The notes beneath the pieces were generated by a model, which was not told the DNA's origin, did not search any database, and was given only the letters and a program-made list of their open reading frames with translations. Made by a program: the position numbers and the translations under genes. A stretch of 64,000 bases of DNA, taken from the NCBI RefSeq assembly GCF_002891535.1, contig NZ_PDZR01000008.1, positions 62,001 to 126,000 on the forward strand, read 5' to 3'. The stretch comes from Methylocella silvestris. Lineage in GTDB: Bacteria; Pseudomonadota; Alphaproteobacteria; Rhizobiales; Beijerinckiaceae. Shown piece by piece: positions 8,792 through 17,778 of the stretch; the stretch's first letter is position 1, and each line of letters begins with the position of its first letter.

Positions 8792-10246
8792 TCAGATCGC
8801 GGCCAGAACGACGAGCGCAATCGCCGCGCCGGCGGCGTAGCTGACGCGATCCTTCAGGGCGAAGACGATCGGATCGTCATGCACGAGGCGGCGGTGCGCC
8901 AGCATCACCATGCGGCTGATCCAATACATGAGGATCGGGCACACCAGCCAGAGAAACTGCGGATGCCGGTAGAGGGAATGGACCGTGTCCGAGGAGATAT
9001 AGAGGGCGAACACGGTGACGGCGTTGAAGCCGGAAGCGGCGGCGAGCGAGGCGACGATCGGCATGTCGCCCAGCTTGTAATTGCGGTTGCTCGGATCGGG
9101 CAGCTCCTTATCGAGGCGGACGGCGAGCTCGATATAGCGCTTGATCAAGGCAAGCGAGGCGAAGATGAACATCGAGAAGCCGATCAGCCACTCCGACGCT
9201 GTCACATTGATGGCGACAGCGCCGCCAATGACGCGCAGCGAATAGAGCGCCGCGAGCGCCACGACGTCGATCAGCATCTTCGTCTTGAGCCAGCATGTGT
9301 AGGCGTTGGTCACGGCGAAATAGAACAAAAGCACGCCGAGGAACTGCCATGAGACGAGCGCCGCGACGACGATCGAGGCCAGGAACAACACCGGCATGGC
9401 GATCACGCCGCGCATGATCGGGATGGCGCCGGAGGCCAGCGGGCGCCGTCTCTTGCTGGGATGGCCGCGGTCGGCCGAAAGGTCGACGAGGTCGTTGAAT
9501 ATATAGACGCTCGAGGCGCACAGCGAAAAGGCGATCGCGGCGAGGACGCAGTGGTAAAGCGAGAGAAGATCGAATTTATGCGCGGCCAGCAGCGGCAGGA
9601 AGACGAGGCCGTTCTTGGCGTATTGGTGCACGCGGATCAGTTTGATCCATGATTTAAGCTGCGGCGCCGGCGATTCGATCACCTCGACCCCAAGCGCCGC
9701 CAGCCGCCCGCTGAGAGCCGGCGCCGTCCGGACGCCAATTCGGCCCGAGGCGACGGCCCAAACCGGCAGATCGGCTTTGTCGTTGCCGACATAGTCGAAG
9801 CCATGCGCGCCGAATTTGCCGACCAGAAACTCCGCCTTCGTGTGTGCTGAATTATTGGTCGAGGCGTCCGAGGCGAACCAGTCCGTGAACAGGCCGAGGT
9901 GATCGGCGACCGCGCCGACAAATTTGGCGTTGCTCGCGGAGGCGAGATAAACCGGCCGTCCTTCGTTTCGCGCCGCCGTGATCAGGTCGAGGATCTTTTG
10001 ATCGTAAGGAAGGCTGGCGACGTCGAGATCGACGCCCTGGGCGAGCGCATCCTTGAAGCGCGCCTTGCCATGACGCAAGGCGGCCAAAAAGCCGAAAACG
10101 GAGGCCGGATTTTTTCCAACATTGGCAAAGAAGGATTCAAGCAGGAGATCGGATTTGATCAGCGTCCCGTCGAGGTCGACGACGAGCGGAAGCTTCTGGC
10201 CGGAGGCTTCACCGATCAAGGTCGAATCTATTGCCGCTGATGACAT
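8792..10246 (-). CDS. HAD phosphatase-UbiA prenyltransferase fusion (prenyl-phosphate phosphoribosyltransferase)
   Basis: The 484-residue protein has two parts. Residues 1-200 are a HAD-like phosphohydrolase with motif I VVDLDGTLIKSD (D24, D26) and later NDKADLPVW. Residues about 205-484 are a multi-pass UbiA domain with NDLVDLSADRGHPSKRRRP. That motif matches the signature of 5-phosphoribosyl-1-diphosphate:decaprenyl-phosphate phosphoribosyltransferase (Rv3806c). The UbiA part would join PRPP to polyprenyl phosphate. The HAD part is inferred to remove the 5'-phosphate, a step done by a separate enzyme in mycobacteria. It is the first gene of the set, nine bases before the GtrA start. HAD-UbiA fusions are known in proteobacteria. 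Confidence 0.9.
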   Translation of the reverse strand: MSSAAIDSTLIGEASGQKLPLVVDLDGTLIKSDLLLESFFANVGKNPASVFGFLAALRHGKARFKDALAQGVDLDVASLPYDQKILDLITAARNEGRPVYLASASNAKFVGAVADHLGLFTDWFASDASTNNSAHTKAEFLVGKFGAHGFDYVGNDKADLPVWAVASGRIGVRTAPALSGRLAALGVEVIESPAPQLKSWIKLIRVHQYAKNGLVFLPLLAAHKFDLLSLYHCVLAAIAFSLCASSVYIFNDLVDLSADRGHPSKRRRPLASGAIPIMRGVIAMPVLFLASIVVAALVSWQFLGVLLFYFAVTNAYTCWLKTKMLIDVVALAALYSLRVIGGAVAINVTASEWLIGFSMFIFASLALIKRYIELAVRLDKELPDPSNRNYKLGDMPIVASLAAASGFNAVTVFALYISSDTVHSLYRHPQFLWLVCPILMYWISRMVMLAHRRLVHDDPIVFALKDRVSYAAGAAIALVVLAAI

Positions 10247-10838
10247 TGCTGCTCCAAAAACTCGCGCCCGCGCCGACGCCAGCCCCCTTTGCGGGGAGCG
10301 GCCATGTCTGCCGGGACGTCGAAATGTCCAAGATCACGCTGATTTGGGAGGAAATCCATCCAAGATCACGAAGCTTATCGATCCCCAATATTTCAGAGCA
10401 GAGGTCAAACCGGGTATCTGCTTTTCGGCGTCATGCTCTAGAGATAACTTTCGACAGGATTACGACGGTATGCGTCACGACAAAACTCGCGCCGCGCTGT
10501 CCGGCCACGAAGCAAATACCAAGCCAGCTCGCCATGAAAGGCCCACAAGCTATTGACCTCGTAGACGAATTTTCCCGGCTCCCGCAAGACCAGGATTATT
10601 GTTACGTCAAGTTGTCTTCTTTGCTTTTGGCTCGCGGCGCCATCGCGCACATCTCGCGACGGACCCCTCACGGCGAAAATTGAGCGCCCAAAGCCGAAGC
10701 GCACAAAAAGAGACAGGCTTGGCTGCCTGCCGCTGGTCTCCCAACAAAATCACATTCTCATCGGCCGCGGCGGGCGTCAAGCGCGGCCAATCGTCCGAGG
10801 CGATCGATCCTTGACGCGCAGCCAGGCGTTTGGACTCG
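10247..10838. other. Intergenic region upstream of the HAD-UbiA gene
   Basis: Nearly 600 bases hold no convincing gene. The open frames on either strand have no domain, an atypical composition and no ribosome binding site. It should contain the minus-strand promoter for the arabinose-donor operon. A 12-base direct repeat, TCCAAGATCACG, occurs at 10327-10338 and 10359-10370. Confidence 0.5.
10327..10370. repeat. 12-bp direct repeat with 32-bp spacing
   Basis: TCCAAGATCACG occurs twice on the plus strand, at 10327-10338 and 10359-10370, a spacing of 32 bases or about three helical turns. It lies about 80 bases upstream of the HAD-UbiA start codon, where an operator or activator site could be. 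Whether it is functional is unknown. Confidence 0.4.
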
Positions 10839-11858
10839 CTATCTTTCGGTGATTTTCAGCTCGATCCGCCGGTTGTGACGGTTTGCGTCATCGCCCTCAG
10901 CCGGATCGAGCGGCTGGAACTCGCCGAAACCGGCCGCCGCGAGCCGCTGTGGCGAAACGCCTTTCGATACAAGGTATTGCACGACAGCGATGGCGCGGGC
11001 CGCCGATAGCGACCAGTTTGAAGGATATTGCGACGACTGGATCGGCTTCCTGTCCGTGTGGCCGTCAACGCGGATGATCCACGGAATGTCGGGAGGAATT
11101 TCATGCTCGAGTTCGATCAGGGCGCTCGCCAGCTTGTCGAGTTCGGCGCGGCCGGCTGCGTCAAGCGTCGCCTGGCTTGATTCAAAGAGCACCTCGGATT
11201 GGAAGATGAAGCGGTCGCCGACGACGCTGACGCCCGGCCGGTCGCCGAGAATTTGCCGCAGCCGGCCGAAGAAATCGGAGCGGTAGCGGGCGAGCTCCTG
11301 CACCTTTTGCGCCAGCGCGATATTGAGGCGCGAGCCGAGATCGGCGATCTTTGTCTGCGACTCTGCGCCTGATTTTTCCGACGCCGCCAAAGCATCCTCC
11401 AGCGCGGCGAGCTGGCGGCGGAGCGCCGAAATTTGCTGGTTGAGAATTTCGATTTGCGCCAGCGCGGCCGCGGAGGCGTCCTTTTCGGCCGCCAATTGCT
11501 GCTGCGCGCCGGCTCCGCCATCGCCGACGCCTGCGGCCTTCGAATCGATCGCTCCCTGCAGCCGGGCCTTGTCCCTCTGCGCGGCGTCGAGATTTGAGGC
11601 GAGGATGGCCGCTTTCTCGTCCGACTCGGTCTTGCCTGAGCGCTCCAGCGCGAGCAGCGCGCTCAGCTGTTGGATCTGGCGGTTCAGCTTTTCGAGGGCG
11701 GTGTCCTTCCCGGTCACCTCACGGGCAAGAAAGAATTGCGCCAGCATGAACACGGAGAGCAGAAAAATGATGACCAGCAGCATGGTCGACAAAGCGTCGA
11801 CGAAGCCCGGCCAATAGTCGATCTGGCGGATGCGCTGACGTGAGCGGGGCGGCGCCAT
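10839..11858 (-). CDS. MotB/OmpA-like stator protein with periplasmic coiled coil
   Basis: The 339-residue protein has one N-terminal transmembrane helix with the MotB-type acidic residue (DYWPGFVDALSTMLLVIIF, D21). A long coiled-coil segment follows (about 45-195, rich in Gln, Ala and Glu). A C-terminal OmpA/MotB peptidoglycan-binding domain has VDGHTDRKPI and LSAARAIAVVQYL. Such proteins use an ion gradient with a MotA/ExbB-type partner and anchor to the cell wall. The start ATG shares one base with the stop of the upstream MotA-like gene (TGATG), so the two are translationally coupled. There are no flagellar genes nearby, so this is not called motB. Confidence 0.87.
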   Translation of the reverse strand: MAPPRSRQRIRQIDYWPGFVDALSTMLLVIIFLLSVFMLAQFFLAREVTGKDTALEKLNRQIQQLSALLALERSGKTESDEKAAILASNLDAAQRDKARLQGAIDSKAAGVGDGGAGAQQQLAAEKDASAAALAQIEILNQQISALRRQLAALEDALAASEKSGAESQTKIADLGSRLNIALAQKVQELARYRSDFFGRLRQILGDRPGVSVVGDRFIFQSEVLFESSQATLDAAGRAELDKLASALIELEHEIPPDIPWIIRVDGHTDRKPIQSSQYPSNWSLSAARAIAVVQYLVSKGVSPQRLAAAGFGEFQPLDPAEGDDANRHNRRIELKITER

Positions 11859-12832
11859 CAGCCGCGCTCCTTCAGCCCTTCGGCGAGCCGCTCCAGCGCG
11901 TCCTTGACCTCGCGGTTGCGTTCGGCCTGCGCTTCCACCCAGTCACGGATGATCTGCTGCTCGGAGCGCATGTGCTGAACCAGCGCCTGTACGCCGTCGG
12001 CGAGGCTTGCGACCGCGACCGAGGTCGCTTTGGCCTGCGTCTGGTCGACGGAGACAGCGATCGTCTGCAACGCGGCGCTGAGCTCCGGCGGCAGCCCCTC
12101 ATAGCGGGCGGCGGCGTCATGGGCGTCAGCGAGGGGAAGCGCCGTCAGGGCGTCTTCGAGCTCGGTGAAGAAACGGTTCTGGGCGTGCCCCGCCTGCAAA
12201 TCGAGAAAGCCGAGCACCAGAGAGCCGGCGAGTCCGAACAGCGAGGAGGTGAAGGAGATGCTCATGCCGGCGATTGGCGCCGACAGGCCGCTTTTGAGAT
12301 CGTCGAACATGACCGCGGCGTCCGAGCCTGTCTGCATCGACTTGATGACGCCTCCGATCGAGCCGACTGTCTCAAGCAAACCCCAAAAGGTGCCGAGCAG
12401 GCCGAGGAACACGAGGAGGCCGGTCAGATAGCGGGCGGTGTCGCGTGATTCGTCGAGCCGCGCCCCGATGGTGTCGAGCACGGCGCGAAGCGGCAGCGCC
12501 GCCGGCGCGTTGATGAAAGGCTTTGCGCGAAAAAGCTGGGCCACCGGCGCGAGCAGCGTGGGCGGCTTGACCCTTTTGCCGCCGCCGCCGCCCAGCAGGG
12601 CGTTGGCCCAGTTCGCCTCGCGGAACAGTCGCAGCACCTGGCGCAAGGCAAGCAGGATTCCAAGCGCGAGAACGGCGAGGATAAGCCCGTTCAGCGCTGG
12701 ATTGGCGAGGAAGGCGGTCGCGATCTGACGGTAAAGGATCAGCGCGCAAAAGCCGACGAGGATCAGAAAGACGAGCATCCGCACGACATAGATGACCGGG
12801 CGGGACAAAAGGCGGCGGTCGTCACCGTCCAT
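11858..12832 (-). CDS. MotA/TolQ/ExbB-family proton-channel protein
   Basis: The protein of about 324 residues has a pair of N-terminal hydrophobic helices (about 20-75), a soluble region, and two further helices. The latter contain the MotA/ExbB core motifs GLLVFLGLLGTFWGLLETVG and MSISFTSSLFGLAGSLVLGF. A charged C-terminal helix follows. It is the likely ring-forming partner of the downstream MotB/OmpA-like protein. I chose the ATG at 12832, which has AGGTGA six bases upstream. A GTG at 12841 would add three residues. The pair resembles the ZorA/ZorB type of stator, but no zorC or zorD gene is present. Confidence 0.86.
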   Translation of the reverse strand: MDGDDRRLLSRPVIYVVRMLVFLILVGFCALILYRQIATAFLANPALNGLILAVLALGILLALRQVLRLFREANWANALLGGGGGKRVKPPTLLAPVAQLFRAKPFINAPAALPLRAVLDTIGARLDESRDTARYLTGLLVFLGLLGTFWGLLETVGSIGGVIKSMQTGSDAAVMFDDLKSGLSAPIAGMSISFTSSLFGLAGSLVLGFLDLQAGHAQNRFFTELEDALTALPLADAHDAAARYEGLPPELSAALQTIAVSVDQTQAKATSVAVASLADGVQALVQHMRSEQQIIRDWVEAQAERNREVKDALERLAEGLKERG

Positions 12833-13086
12833 ATGGGTCACCTGACGCGCGAAGGAGGCTGTTGTCGGCGCGCCCGCCTTGCGCTTGCGCCGTTTGCTGT
12901 GGGGACATTAGCAAGATTCGACACGATTTTGCCAGCGCCCTGACGTCCGGCGCCCAACGCTTTCGGATTCTGGCTTTAGAGAAAATTGAATGAGTGTTTT
13001 TTCAACGGCCTCCCCGACTCCCGCGGGCGTTGGCGGAACTTTGCCGAGCGGGATAACGTTGGTTTTTCCGCAAAGGAGATTTTTGG

Positions 13087-15048
13087 ATGAGCGAGCCGTT
13101 CGACGTTCCGCGCACGCGCCCATCCGACGAGCGCGACATCACGCGAACGCTCGATATGCTGGCGACCTTGATGATTGCGACGCTTTGCATTGTCGCGCTC
13201 TATGCCGCCCGCAGCGTCTTCGTGCCGATCGCCATCGCTGTTCTCCTCAGCTTCGTGCTTTCGCCGCCGGTCCGCCTTTTACGCGGGCTTGGCCTCAACC
13301 GGGTTGTCGCGGTGCTGATCGTGGTGATCGCCAGCCTTGCCGTCACCTTCGCGATCAGCGCGGCGCTGACTCGCCAGGTTTCGGACCTTGCCGTCGACCT
13401 GCCCAAATATCAGGCGACCATCACCAGCAAGGTCGCCTCAGCGCGCGAGCTCGTGGCCGCCAATGGGCTTATGGAAAAGGGGGCAAGCCTTTTCCAGGGG
13501 CTTGGAGCGCTCGGACATAAAAGCGGCGGCGATCGGGCTGCGGCCCCTGCGCCGGAGCACGACGAAGGACCCAAACCCATTCCGGTGGAGGTGCGCGAGG
13601 CCGGGCCGACTCCCCTTTCCATGCTGCAAACCATTGTCGGCACGGCGCTGTCGCCGCTGGAGACGATCGCCATCGTCGTGATTTTCGCGATCTTCATCCT
13701 CTTGCAGCGCGAGGATCTGCGCAATCGCTTCATCAGTCTCGTCGGCACGCGCGATCTGCAACGCACGACTGTCGCGATGAACGACGCCGCAGAACGACTG
13801 AGCCGGTTTTTCCTGGCGCAAACGCTTCTCAACGCCGCCTTCGGCGTTGTCGTCGCCGCCGGCCTCTACGTGATCGGGGTTCCGGGGCCGTTGCTGTTCG
13901 GAATGATCGGCTTTCTCATGCGTTTCGTGCCCTATATTGGCGCGATCGTGGCTGCCGGCCTGCCGGTCGCGCTCGCCGCCGCCGTCGATCCCGGCTGGAC
14001 CATGGCGCTTGAGACACTCGCGCTGTTCCTCGTCCTGGAGCTCGCCGTCGGACAGTTCATCGAGCCTTTGCTGTACGGTCGAAATACGGGCCTTTCGCCC
14101 ATTGCCGTCGTCGTTGCGGCGACGTTCTGGACCTGGCTCTGGGGGCCGGTCGGCCTCGTGTTGTCGACGCCGCTCACTGTTTGCCTCGTCGTGCTTGGGC
14201 GCCACGTCGAACAGCTGAATTTTCTCGACGTCATTCTAGGCGATGCGCCGGCGCTAACCCCCGTCGAGCACTTCTACCAGCGCATGCTGGTCGGCGACGC
14301 GTCGGAGGTCGCCGACCAGGCGGAGGCGTTCTTGAAGGTCGGTCCGCTGATCTCTTATTACGATGAAGTGGCCCTGAATGGGCTGCTGATGGCCGAGGCG
14401 GATTTTCGCCGCGGCGTGCTGCCGGAGGGTCGCCAGAAGCGGATCAAGGAGGCGATCGACGAGATGATCGATGATCTCGCCGATCATACGGACGAGGCGC
14501 CGGCGCAGCCGCCGTCGCGCGAGCCGCCCGTCGCTGATATCGGCGAGTCGCAGGCGCCGCTGGCGCTGGAGCCCCCGCCTGACCATGCGCCGCCGGAGCC
14601 GGAGCCCGGGCGCAAGCCCGTGCTGTGCATCGCCGGGCGTCATCCGCTGGATGAGGCGGCGGCGGGATTGCTTGCGCAAATTCTTGAAAAGCATGGATTC
14701 CGCGCCAAGGTCGAGCCGGCCGACATTCTGCGGATCGGCGGCATTCTCAACCTGGTCGGTTCCGGCGCGCAGATGATCTGCCTGTCCTATCTCGGCTCGG
14801 AGGCGAGCGCGGCGCAGGTCCGCTATGCAATCCGACGGCTGCGCCGGCGTCTGCCGGACGCCAAAATCATCGTCGGCTTCTGGCGCTGCGAGGCGGAGCG
14901 CGCGGGCGAACTCTGCGGCCAGATCCGCGCCGACGCCTGCGTGACAAGCCTTGCCGAAGCTGCGTCTTTCTTCGTCGCGGAAGCGAACGCGCAAAAGGCT
15001 GTGATTGCGAGCCCATCGGCGGCGCCTGTCCTCGCCGGCGCGGCCTGA
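13087..15048 (+). CDS. AI-2E/PerM-family transporter with C-terminal cytosolic domain
   Basis: The 653-residue protein begins with a PerM/YdiK-type membrane domain (about 25-380, seven to eight helices), including VPIAIAVLLSFVLSPPVRLL, FLMRFVPYIGAIVAAGLPVA and GNTGLSPIAVVVAATFWTWL-like segments. After a Pro-rich linker (about 470-515), residues 515-650 form an alpha/beta domain: PVLCIAGRHPLDEAAAGLLA, then GAQMICLSYLGSEASAAQVR and DAKIIVGFWR. This resembles a B12-binding or Rossmann-like fold. AI-2E family members are proposed exporters of small molecules or Na+/H+ antiporters. The substrate here is unknown. The start ATG has a strong AAGGAG site. Confidence 0.87.
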   Translation: MSEPFDVPRTRPSDERDITRTLDMLATLMIATLCIVALYAARSVFVPIAIAVLLSFVLSPPVRLLRGLGLNRVVAVLIVVIASLAVTFAISAALTRQVSDLAVDLPKYQATITSKVASARELVAANGLMEKGASLFQGLGALGHKSGGDRAAAPAPEHDEGPKPIPVEVREAGPTPLSMLQTIVGTALSPLETIAIVVIFAIFILLQREDLRNRFISLVGTRDLQRTTVAMNDAAERLSRFFLAQTLLNAAFGVVVAAGLYVIGVPGPLLFGMIGFLMRFVPYIGAIVAAGLPVALAAAVDPGWTMALETLALFLVLELAVGQFIEPLLYGRNTGLSPIAVVVAATFWTWLWGPVGLVLSTPLTVCLVVLGRHVEQLNFLDVILGDAPALTPVEHFYQRMLVGDASEVADQAEAFLKVGPLISYYDEVALNGLLMAEADFRRGVLPEGRQKRIKEAIDEMIDDLADHTDEAPAQPPSREPPVADIGESQAPLALEPPPDHAPPEPEPGRKPVLCIAGRHPLDEAAAGLLAQILEKHGFRAKVEPADILRIGGILNLVGSGAQMICLSYLGSEASAAQVRYAIRRLRRRLPDAKIIVGFWRCEAERAGELCGQIRADACVTSLAEAASFFVAEANAQKAVIASPSAAPVLAGAA

Positions 15049-15052
15049 TTTT

Positions 15053-15535
15053 TCAGAACACCCCGATCGCCATCGCCTCCGGGTCGCTGAGCCCATGCAG
15101 ACGCTGCGCCGCGGCCTGGGCGAAGCGGATCAGCACGGCGCGCCGCGTCGCCGGGGCCATGCGATGCTCGGGCGCCTCTCGCAAAATCTCGGCTCCATAG
15201 GCGTCGGCGACGATCAGCCCGGCGTCGGCCGGCATGATCTCGACCGGCATTGTCTCGGGAATAGCGAAATACAGCCGATCGCAATGAGCGCGGTAGTCGC
15301 GCCATTTCGCGTCCGTGCGGAAGTCCGCGATCGAGGATTTGATCTCGACGATCAAGACCGCGCCGTCGCTAGCCAGAGCCGCGATGTCAGCGCGCCGTCC
15401 GGACAGAAGGGGAAGTTCGGTAACGGATGAAAAATTGAGGCGCCGCAGCAGCCGCCGCGTGCCGCGCGCGACGAAAAGCGCGGTCTCGGATTGGCGTCCG
15501 TCATACGGCGCAGCAGGTTCGATCAATCGTGGCAT
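15053..15535 (-). CDS. mmcB: MmcB-family DNA repair protein (PD-(D/E)XK nuclease-like)
   Basis: A protein of 160 residues starting at the ATG at 15535 (MPRLIEPAAPYDGRQ). It carries the MmcB signature ELPLLSGRRADIAAL, then VLIVEIKSSIADFRTDAKW, and REAPEHRMAPATRR near the C terminus. The D...EIK pattern is that of a PD-(D/E)XK nuclease core. In Caulobacter MmcB is tied to ImuABC-dependent mutagenic repair after DNA damage. No imuABC genes are in the window. Longer upstream starts on this frame add a basic, low-complexity stretch unlike the family. The stop lies five bases from the convergent PerM-like gene. Confidence 0.87.
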   Translation of the reverse strand: MPRLIEPAAPYDGRQSETALFVARGTRRLLRRLNFSSVTELPLLSGRRADIAALASDGAVLIVEIKSSIADFRTDAKWRDYRAHCDRLYFAIPETMPVEIMPADAGLIVADAYGAEILREAPEHRMAPATRRAVLIRFAQAAAQRLHGLSDPEAMAIGVF

Positions 15536-15694
15536 CAGGCGCTTGACGGTGTGGCGATGCGAATGGCGCGGGACGAACGCGATCGTTCGCCTCAAAAGGA
15601 TTTTGCGCCGCGAACCATGCGCGAAACCGACCGGCCGTTCAATGGCCAATCCCCGTCGGCATTCCTTGCGGCGCCTGTCCGCCCGCACGGGAAA

Positions 15695-17533
15695 CTATTT
15701 CGTCGAAGCGTCGACGATGCTGACCTTATCCGCATGCGAGGCCGCCGCGGGCGGCTGCGGTTTGGTGAAGCTGGCGTAATTGAGAATGCCAGAGGCTGCG
15801 CCGAACGCCAATCTGTAGCCAGCCGAGGGCGCGGCCGCGAGGGCGTCCGGGACGATGCGGGCCGCCTGCCGCAGACCGGTCAGGGCCTGGCCGAGCAGGG
15901 AAGCCGGCGGCGCTTCTGCCGTTGGCGTTTCGCTGGTGAGATCGCTGAAATTCGACCGGTCGAGCCGCGCCGAAACGATCTCGGGCGCGTCCTTGGCGAG
16001 ATTTGCGACGCGCTGACGCGGCGCGGCGCCGGAACTTGCGGCATAGCCAAGAACGCTCGCCGGCATGACCTGCTGATCCTTCGGACCCCGCGTGATGACG
16101 ACCGGAAGGCTTGCGGCGCGGGCAAGGGTGATCGCCGCGCTGGCCTTGGCGGGATCGGCTTTGGCGGCCTCGGCTCTCGCCGCGTCCATCTTCGCTGCGA
16201 TGGTTGTCGGGGCCGGCTTTGCGGCTGCGTCGGAAGCGGCCGGGGCAGGAGCCGGGGAGGCGGCTGTCAGGGACGCGGTCTGGATCAGGCCCCCGGCGCG
16301 CGCCGGCGGCAGCGGCACGTCGGCATAGGCAACAAGATCATCCGGCCGCGATGGCGGCAGGGGGACGAAGGCCAGGAGCGGCCTGACCGAGGCGTCGGGC
16401 TTTTCCTTCGCCGCATCCTTCTCGTTGTCCAGGTCTTTGACGGGCGCGTCCTTGGCGGCGGCGCGCGTTGGCGGCGTCGGGACAGGCGGCGCCGGAACTG
16501 CAGCCGCCACGGATTGCGGGGCGGGAGCGGGCGGCGGCGCGACAGCCGCGACGATCGCCCGATTGGCGCCGGCGTCCCGCGGATCGGCGGCGTCGATCGC
16601 GGCGAGGGCTGGCGCGGTTTTGGCGGCCTTTTCGGCGGCGCGGCGCTCGGCGCGCGTCATCCTTGCGGCAGGGGCGGGGTTTTCGAGTGCGGCGACCTGC
16701 GTCGCGCCGGACGGCGCCGGGCCGCGGCCCGGCATCGCGCCGCGGACGGCCTCGGCCTCCTCCTGGCGGTCGCGACCGCCGCCGAACAGCCAGCCGAAGA
16801 AGCCGCCGCCGGCCACGACCTGCGGCGCGTCGCTGACGACGCCGCCGCGCGAGGCGATCTCGGCGCGGGCTTCCTCATAGCGGGGCAGCGAGCGGCCATT
16901 CGAGGCAAGATGCGCGCTCTTGCCGTCCGGGAACAAGCGGGCGAGCTGCTCATAGCTGAGCCGCGGCCAGCTGCGCACGCCGCCGACGTCGAGATGCACG
17001 AAATTCTCGCGCGAGTAGAAGCCGACGCCGCCGCGTTGCATTTTGATGCCGATCTCGCGGATCTGCTCCATCGACATGCCGGGCATGGTGGTGTCCATCG
17101 CCTTGCCGAGCATGTGCTGCGAATATTCGGCGACCGCGCTCGAACGCCGGCGCAGCATGGCGTTGGTCTCGGGCGAGCGATAGGCGGAGAAGATCACGAT
17201 CGGCTGCGTCGCGCCCGCCGAGCGATAGACTTCCCACACCGTGTCGAACAGGCGCGGGTCCATCCGCGTGCGGTCATTGTTGCGCCAGTCGCGCAGGAAA
17301 TAGTTCAGCTTTTCCAGCACCGCAGGGTCGTACGAGCCATTGACCCGGAATGTCGCCTGGATCGATTCGCCCGTGTGCGAATGATAGAGGTTCAGCGTGC
17401 GCGTATCGCCATTGGCTTCGGCGGTCTCGGTCGAGGATCCGGCAAAGAGACCGCAGAGCAGCGCGGCGGCCGAAGCCGCGACGAGCCGTAACGCCTTGCT
17501 TGCGGGGACGAAACGCCTGCAGCCTTTGTGCAA
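15695..17533 (-). CDS. Secreted DUF882 / M15-like peptidoglycan protein with long Ala/Pro tail
   Basis: The 612-residue protein has a signal-like N terminus (LRLVAASAAALLCGLFAGSS). A DUF882 (YcbK-like, peptidase M15-related) domain spans about 45-200, including FSAYRSPETNAML, SQHMLGKAMD and FVHLDVGG. Its His/Asp positions match zinc-binding positions in M15 peptidases. The remaining 400 residues are Ala/Pro-rich, low complexity and probably disordered, which is far longer than E. coli YcbK. The domain suggests action on cell-wall peptides in the periplasm. The start codon is a TTG at 17533, which follows from the position of the signal peptide. Confidence 0.85.
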   Translation of the reverse strand: MHKGCRRFVPASKALRLVAASAAALLCGLFAGSSTETAEANGDTRTLNLYHSHTGESIQATFRVNGSYDPAVLEKLNYFLRDWRNNDRTRMDPRLFDTVWEVYRSAGATQPIVIFSAYRSPETNAMLRRRSSAVAEYSQHMLGKAMDTTMPGMSMEQIREIGIKMQRGGVGFYSRENFVHLDVGGVRSWPRLSYEQLARLFPDGKSAHLASNGRSLPRYEEARAEIASRGGVVSDAPQVVAGGGFFGWLFGGGRDRQEEAEAVRGAMPGRGPAPSGATQVAALENPAPAARMTRAERRAAEKAAKTAPALAAIDAADPRDAGANRAIVAAVAPPPAPAPQSVAAAVPAPPVPTPPTRAAAKDAPVKDLDNEKDAAKEKPDASVRPLLAFVPLPPSRPDDLVAYADVPLPPARAGGLIQTASLTAASPAPAPAASDAAAKPAPTTIAAKMDAARAEAAKADPAKASAAITLARAASLPVVITRGPKDQQVMPASVLGYAASSGAAPRQRVANLAKDAPEIVSARLDRSNFSDLTSETPTAEAPPASLLGQALTGLRQAARIVPDALAAAPSAGYRLAFGAASGILNYASFTKPQPPAAASHADKVSIVDASTK

Positions 17534-17778
17534 ATTCGATCTCGCGGGTTGCTCGAGCGGCGGCTGCGCTCGGAAAGATGAATCGATTGATTAAACTCGA
17601 ACCGTTAATGGCCCGTAACAATGCGTTATCGTCGGCGCTCCGCGACATGGTGTGACACGCAACGCTTGCGCGGCAATGACGCTAAAGTGCGGCCACGGAC
17701 ACGCTGGCAAACTCACCGACTAATGTGGCGGCTGTGTGTCGCCCGCAGGGAATCATCCCGGCGGCGCGACGGGCGTGG

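Noticed and set aside
10231-10704. Open frames of 150 aa (plus) and 88 aa (minus) in the spacer upstream of the HAD-UbiA gene
   Set aside because: Both have unusual composition, no domain, and overlap each other and the operon start. The region reads as non-coding.
10839-12832. Zorya anti-phage system
   Set aside because: Only the MotA-like and MotB-like proteins are present. No zorC/zorD/zorE-type gene is adjacent, and the coiled coil is in the MotB-like partner rather than as a ZorA tail.
15491-17491. Open frame of 666 aa antisense to mmcB and the DUF882 gene
   Set aside because: It is Gly/Arg-rich low complexity that mirrors the Ala/Pro tail of the real minus-strand gene.
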